DNA of 64,000 bases from Streptomyces griseus subsp. griseus (GTDB lineage Bacteria; Actinomycetota; Actinomycetes; Streptomycetales; Streptomycetaceae), in contig NZ_JOJE01000011.1 of assembly GCF_000720255.1 (NCBI RefSeq), positions 1 to 64,000 on the forward strand, written 5' to 3'. The notes beneath the pieces were generated by a model, which was not told the origin of the DNA, ran no database searches, and was given only the letters and a program-made list of their open reading frames with translations. Below are positions 60,684 through 64,000 of this stretch, piece after piece. Made by a program: the position numbers and the translations under genes. The first letter of the stretch is position 1; every line of letters starts with the position of its first letter.

Positions 60684-61739
60684 TCAGCTATCGCCCAGAC
60701 CACGACGGAAGGTGTGGCCAATGAGTGTCGTGCCCATCATGCTTCTTGCCCTCATCGTGCTGCTTGCCCTCATCGTGTTGCTTGCCCTCATCGTGTTGCT
60801 TGCCCTCATCGTGTTGCTTGCCCTCATCGTGCTGCTTGCCCTCATCGTGCTGCTTGCCCTCATCGTGCTGCTTGCCCTCATCGTGCTGCTTGCCCTCATC
60901 GTGCTGCTTGCCCTCGCAGTGCCCGTGGGGGTCGGCGTCGCAGTGCCCGTGGGAGTGGGCGTCGCAGTGCCCGTGGGAGTGGGCGTCGCAGTGCCCGTGG
61001 GGGTCGGCGTCGCAGTGTCCAGCGTCACGGCACCGTTGCGGGCCAGCAGCCGGCCGTTGATGGTCGTCCCCGTGGTGGCACTGATCGAGGTCAAGGCCAG
61101 GATGTTGCCCACGAACGTGGAGTTCGTACCGAGAGTGGCCGAGCTGCCGATCTGCCAGTACACGTTGCACGGGTTGGCGCCATTGGTGAAAAGTACCCGG
61201 CTGGCGGACGCCGTCGTCAGCGTCGAACCGACCTGGAACACCCAGACGGCACTGGGGTTGCCCTGGCCGTTGAGGGTGAGCGTGCCGGTGATCTGGGCTC
61301 TGACGGGCGCCTTGTAGACGCCCGGAGTCAGCGTCTGACCACCGAGCTCCACGGGGTCTTCCGTGTACGTGACGTCCGGCGCCTGTCCGGCGGCCTGGTT
61401 GTACCCGGTGGTCAGATCGTTCTGCGCCTGGAGGGCCACGGCGTCCGCAGCATGGATAGTTCCGGGCGGCAGCACTGCGCCGGGCGGGAATCCCACGACC
61501 GCCGAACCCGGACTCACCCCGACGTTACGCTCGACGGTCGTCGGGCCGGTGTTGGTGACTGTCGAACCAGCCAGCACTCCGAAATCGGCTGCCGTCCCCA
61601 GAGGCACAGCCGTGGCAACGGCTTCTGCGCGTGTCGGTGAAAACGCGATTACAGCAGCGGCAATCACCGCGGTTACTACCGCCGTGATCCATAGCGACGT
61701 GGTGCGCCATCGTGGCGCACCAAGGATATTCAGTGTCAT
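60684..61739 (-). CDS. Secreted ice-binding-fold (DUF3494) protein with repeat tail, probable frameshift before the tail
   Basis: 351 residues from the ATG at 61739. Signal (ITAVVTAVIAAAVIAF), then a DUF3494 beta-solenoid at about 48-245: LGTAADFGVLAGSTVTNTGPTTVERNVGVSPGSAVVGFPPG, TLTPGVYKA, GTLTLNGQGNPSAVWVFQVGSTLTTASASRVLFTNGANPCNVYWQIGSSATLGTNSTFVGNILALTSISATTGTTINGRLLARNGAVTLDT. Four TPTPTGTA repeats follow. The written frame then reads RASSTM repeats, in poor codons; one base more gives EGKQHD repeats in good Streptomyces codons and ends HDGHDTHWPHLPSWSGR at 60688. In most actinobacteria this fold is a surface adhesin rather than a true antifreeze. Confidence 0.82.
   Translation of the reverse strand: MTLNILGAPRWRTTSLWITAVVTAVIAAAVIAFSPTRAEAVATAVPLGTAADFGVLAGSTVTNTGPTTVERNVGVSPGSAVVGFPPGAVLPPGTIHAADAVALQAQNDLTTGYNQAAGQAPDVTYTEDPVELGGQTLTPGVYKAPVRAQITGTLTLNGQGNPSAVWVFQVGSTLTTASASRVLFTNGANPCNVYWQIGSSATLGTNSTFVGNILALTSISATTGTTINGRLLARNGAVTLDTATPTPTGTATPTPTGTATPTPTGTATPTPTGTARASSTMRASSTMRASSTMRASSTMRASSTMRASNTMRASNTMRASNTMRASSTMRARSMMGTTLIGHTFRRGLGDS
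60745..61011 (-). repeat. 18-bp (nine units) and 24-bp (four units) tandem repeats
   Basis: 60745-60906: CTTGCCCTCATCGTGYTG repeated nine times. 60916-61011: four 24-bp units (core GCAGTGCCCGTGGGNGT). Both lie in the tail of the ice-binding-fold gene. Confidence 0.95.
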
Positions 61740-62361
61740 CGAGGGGCCAATTCCTGTGTGGGTGGTGCCTGCATCGGCGGCTCTGACGGCGGCATATTAT
61801 TCGAGGAAGGGATCGATTTACGGTTGCCACGAGAGCCTTCGCTTGAATTGACCAACCAGTCGTGAATTGATGGGCCGAATGGTGCTGACTGCCTTACTCC
61901 GGGCGGGCGACCAGCTCGGCCGGCTCATCGGGGCAAGGGAGTCGGCCCAGGAGTACAGCGGTGAGTTCGCGCGCAGTCGTACGGCGCGAAACGTGGACTC
62001 CAGAACCCGATCGCGAGCCTGACGCAGAGCCGACGACATACGCCGTGCAGTGCGCTGTGGACGGGGAGAGGTCGCCGCCCAGCGAAGACTCTCGACGCGA
62101 TCGACGAGCACGCGACGAGTAGGCGGTAAACCGACTCATAGGGGGCCCTCCTGTTTTGGGGGGAACATACGCATCACATGCGCCGTTCCAGAGCCTGCGC
62201 CGCGTGAGGGAGTCCTTGGTACAGAGTCGGCCGACCAGCGCCCCGCCGAAGACGACGACTCCCACCCCGACCAGCCAGGCCTGGATGACCAGCACGGTTC
62301 GGACAGGTCCGTAGGTGACGGCGTTGGAGGCGATCAAACGGCGAGAAGACGATCCCCTTGG
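61740..62361. other. Region with doubtful minus-strand frames
   Basis: A minus frame from a TTG at 62337 to 61894 has one membrane helix (VRTVLVIQAWLVGVGVVVFGGALVG) and, after a fair ribosome site (AGGAGGG), the sequence MSRFTAYSSRARRSRRESSL; neither half matches a known family and codon bias is poor. Best viewed as decayed sequence or leader. Confidence 0.35.
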
Positions 62362-62457
62362 TGCGTACGGCGTTCAAGCGTTGCGTACAGCGTTCCAACA
62401 TGCGTACAGTGTTCGCAACGCAGGGAACAGTGTTCGCGACTGGGGAACGCCGTGCGC
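62362..62457. promoter_or_regulatory. Array of GCGTACNGYGTTC operator-like repeats
   Basis: GCGTACGGCGTTC (62362), GCGTACAGCGTTC (62383) and GCGTACAGTGTTC (62402) are direct repeats about 20 bp apart; AACAGTGTTC (62426) and the inverted GAACGCCGTGCGC (62445-62457) follow. They end about 50 bp before the MFS start. Confidence 0.75.
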
Positions 62458-62505
62458 AATGCGTGATCGTGCTCGCAGGCCGGCCGGAAGGAAGCAGGGA
62501 AACCG

Positions 62506-64000
62506 ATGGAAGCCCGCATCGAAAGCAGCAAGGACGGACGCAGTCCGCGTCGCTGGTGGATCCTCGTCGTGCTGTGCCTCAGCACGGTCGTCCTGACCAT
62601 CGACAGCATGGCGCTCACCGTCGCGGTGCCCTCGATGACCGAGGACCTCGGGGCGAGTGCACAGGACACCCAGTGGATCCTCGACTCCTACATCCTGGTC
62701 TTCGCGGGCCTCCTGCTCACCTCGGGCAGCCTCGGCGACCGCTTCGGGCGCCGTCGGGTGATGCTGATCGGCCTGGTGCTCTTCGGGGCGGCCTCACTGG
62801 CCGCGACACTCTGCACCAACCCGGCCGAAGTGATCGCCGTACGGACCGCGATGGGTGTGGGCGGGGCCCTGATCATGCCGTCCACGCTCTCGATCCTCAT
62901 CACCGTCTTCGACGAGGACGAGCGCGGCAAGGCGATGGCGGCCTGGGGGTCGGTGTCGATGCTGGGGCTGGTCGGCAGCCCGGTCCTGGGCGGTGTGCTG
63001 ATCGACCACTTCTCCTGGCACTCGATCTTCTTCCTCAACGTCCCGGTCGTGGTGCTCGCCATCGTCGCCGGTGTGGCCCTGATGCCGGAGTCCAAGGCGC
63101 CCTGGCAGAAGGCCGACCCGCTGGGTGCGGTGCTCTCCGCGGTCGGTATGACCGCTCTGGTCTGGTGGATCATCGAGATCCCGACGCACGGCGCGTTCGG
63201 CGGCCGCTCCGCCGTCAGCCTGACCGTCGCCGTCGTCGCCCTGGCCGGCTTCGTGATCTGGGAGAACGTCACCTCCTCCCCGATGGTCCCGCTGGTCCTC
63301 TTCAAGCACCGCAACTTCAGCGGCGGTTCGCTCTCGCTGGCCCTGGTCCAGATCGGCAACGGCGGCCTGCTGCTGGTCCTCACCCAGTACCTGCAGTTCG
63401 TCCTCGGCTACTCCCCCGTCAAGGCGGGCCTCGCCTTCCTGCCCCTCGCCGTCGCCGCGCTGATCGGCAACGGCATGGGAGTGAAGCTGGCCGCGAAGAT
63501 CGGCAACCGGTTCGTGATCCTGTCCGGGATGCTGGTGATGGTCGCCTGCTTCGCGCTGATGACCACGGTCGACGCCGGCTCCGGCTTCACCGTCCCGGCG
63601 ATCTCCCTCGGTCTGCTCGGTCTCGGCGCCGGGCTCGCGATGCCGGCCGCGGTGGGCGCGCTGATGGACACCATCCCGGCGGACAAGGCGGGCGTCGGCT
63701 CGGCCCTCAACGACACCATCCAGCAGGCCGGCACCGCCCTCGGCATCGCCATCCTCGGCTCCCTGCTGAGCAGCGGCTACGCCGCCGAGATGCCCGCGGA
63801 CGCCCCCGAGGCCGCCCGCCAGTCCATCGGCGGCGCCCTGACGGTGGCCGGTCGGGACACGAGCCTGGTCCGCGCCGCCCGCGAGGCCTTCACCGCCTCG
63901 ATGACCACGACCTTCACGGTCAGCGCGATCGGAGTCCTCGCCGCAGCGATCCTGGCGACGCTCGTCATGCGGGACCGCAATCCGGAGTCCCAGGAACAGG
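62506..64000 (+). CDS. DHA2-type MFS drug exporter, partial
   Basis: About 498 residues are visible from the ATG at 62506 (AGGGA upstream); the window ends before the stop. Fourteen-helix DHA2 pattern: TIDSMALTVAVPSMTEDLGASAQDTQWILDSYILVFAGLLLTSGSLGDRFGRRRVML (motifs D1 and A), GLVGSPVLGGVLIDHFSWHSIFFLNVPVVV (motif C and D), and a final GVGSALNDTIQQAGTALGIAILGSLLSSGY. The pattern is that of EmrB/LfrA-type efflux pumps. The operator array upstream implies tight repression by a TetR or MarR protein whose gene may lie just outside the window. Confidence 0.93.
   Translation, partial: MEARIESSKDGRSPRRWWILVVLCLSTVVLTIDSMALTVAVPSMTEDLGASAQDTQWILDSYILVFAGLLLTSGSLGDRFGRRRVMLIGLVLFGAASLAATLCTNPAEVIAVRTAMGVGGALIMPSTLSILITVFDEDERGKAMAAWGSVSMLGLVGSPVLGGVLIDHFSWHSIFFLNVPVVVLAIVAGVALMPESKAPWQKADPLGAVLSAVGMTALVWWIIEIPTHGAFGGRSAVSLTVAVVALAGFVIWENVTSSPMVPLVLFKHRNFSGGSLSLALVQIGNGGLLLVLTQYLQFVLGYSPVKAGLAFLPLAVAALIGNGMGVKLAAKIGNRFVILSGMLVMVACFALMTTVDAGSGFTVPAISLGLLGLGAGLAMPAAVGALMDTIPADKAGVGSALNDTIQQAGTALGIAILGSLLSSGYAAEMPADAPEAARQSIGGALTVAGRDTSLVRAAREAFTASMTTTFTVSAIGVLAAAILATLVMRDRNPESQEQ

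Noticed and set aside
60745..61011. A CRISPR array, given the many short regular repeats.
   Set aside because: Units are directly tandem with no spacers, lie in a coding region and encode repeated peptides. No cas genes are in the window.
61701..61721. A perfect GGTGCGCCA-TCG-TGGCGCACC palindrome as a terminator or operator.
   Set aside because: It lies within the first codons of the ice-binding-fold gene with no T run. It may affect mRNA folding at the start but cannot be assigned a role.

Overview
The window is high-GC actinobacterial DNA, almost certainly the core-chromosome side of a Streptomyces. Evidence: GC-rich third codon positions throughout, a paired sigF/sigN-type sigma-factor locus next to tadA and a tRNA-Ser, a DmdR/IdeR-type iron box, an SSI-type secreted protease inhibitor, a SigE-type ECF factor beside an acyl-CoA synthetase, and a perfect 16-bp parS site. 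From memory, the order upp - tadA - tRNA-Ser - sigF - sigN - marR - MFS ... two-component pair ... SSI - PAS giant - TetR - MFS - acyl-CoA ligase - ECF sigma resembles the S. coelicolor stretch a little to one side of oriC; the parS site fits that.

Layout. 1-2.0 kb: a minus-strand operon of a sortase substrate, class F sortase, ECF sigma factor and a membrane protein cut by the window edge. 2.1-4.2 kb: CopC-CopD fusion protein with repeats. 4.3-9.1 kb: an iron-box-controlled divergent locus with a penicillin-acylase-like hydrolase, siderophore-type acetyltransferase, cupin and frameshifted SDR on one side and a ViuB-like siderophore-interacting flavoprotein on the other. 9.1-16.1 kb: housekeeping genes (HhH-GPD glycosylase, HdeD-like protein, LytR_C protein, upp, tadA and its partner, tRNA-Ser, small proteins). 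16.2-18.3 kb: sigF and sigN. 19.3-26.7 kb: a MarR-controlled exporter fused to carboxypeptidase-regulatory-like domains, a YceI protein carrying the same kind of domain, a PPOX protein, and an MFS/TetR pair. 26.7-32.8 kb: a four-gene operon of response regulator, histidine kinase, GT2-GtrA and GT39 glycosyltransferases, with parS inside the last gene. 33-38.3 kb: DUF2797 protein, truncated MarR, two transporters and small exported proteins.

38.67-41.93 kb is the scar of an integrative element in tRNA-Arg(ACG). A 55-bp direct repeat of the tRNA 3' half brackets a methyltransferase/TetR pair, a frameshifted Pif-like Nudix gene and a decapitated TPR regulator; no integrase remains. 42-56.6 kb returns to backbone: tRNA-Ser(GCT), SSI inhibitor, a 1533-residue PAS/pseudokinase/receiver-like protein with a very long disordered middle, TetR/MFS, acyl-CoA synthetase, SigE-type sigma, a compact thiolase-MaoC-MaoC/DUF35 operon of the steroid side-chain aldolase type, and an SOS-box-preceded primase-polymerase. 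56.7-62.4 kb is looser and repeat-rich: remnants, tRNA-Ser(TGA) and three secreted repeat or low-complexity proteins, including an ice-binding-fold protein. 62.5 kb to the end is an MFS exporter preceded by an array of regularly spaced operator-like repeats.

Several genes carry single-base or small indels relative to their families (SDR, secreted protein at 18.4 kb, Nudix, TPR regulator, ice-binding protein tail). Some are plainly decayed; the isolated ones could be assembly errors.
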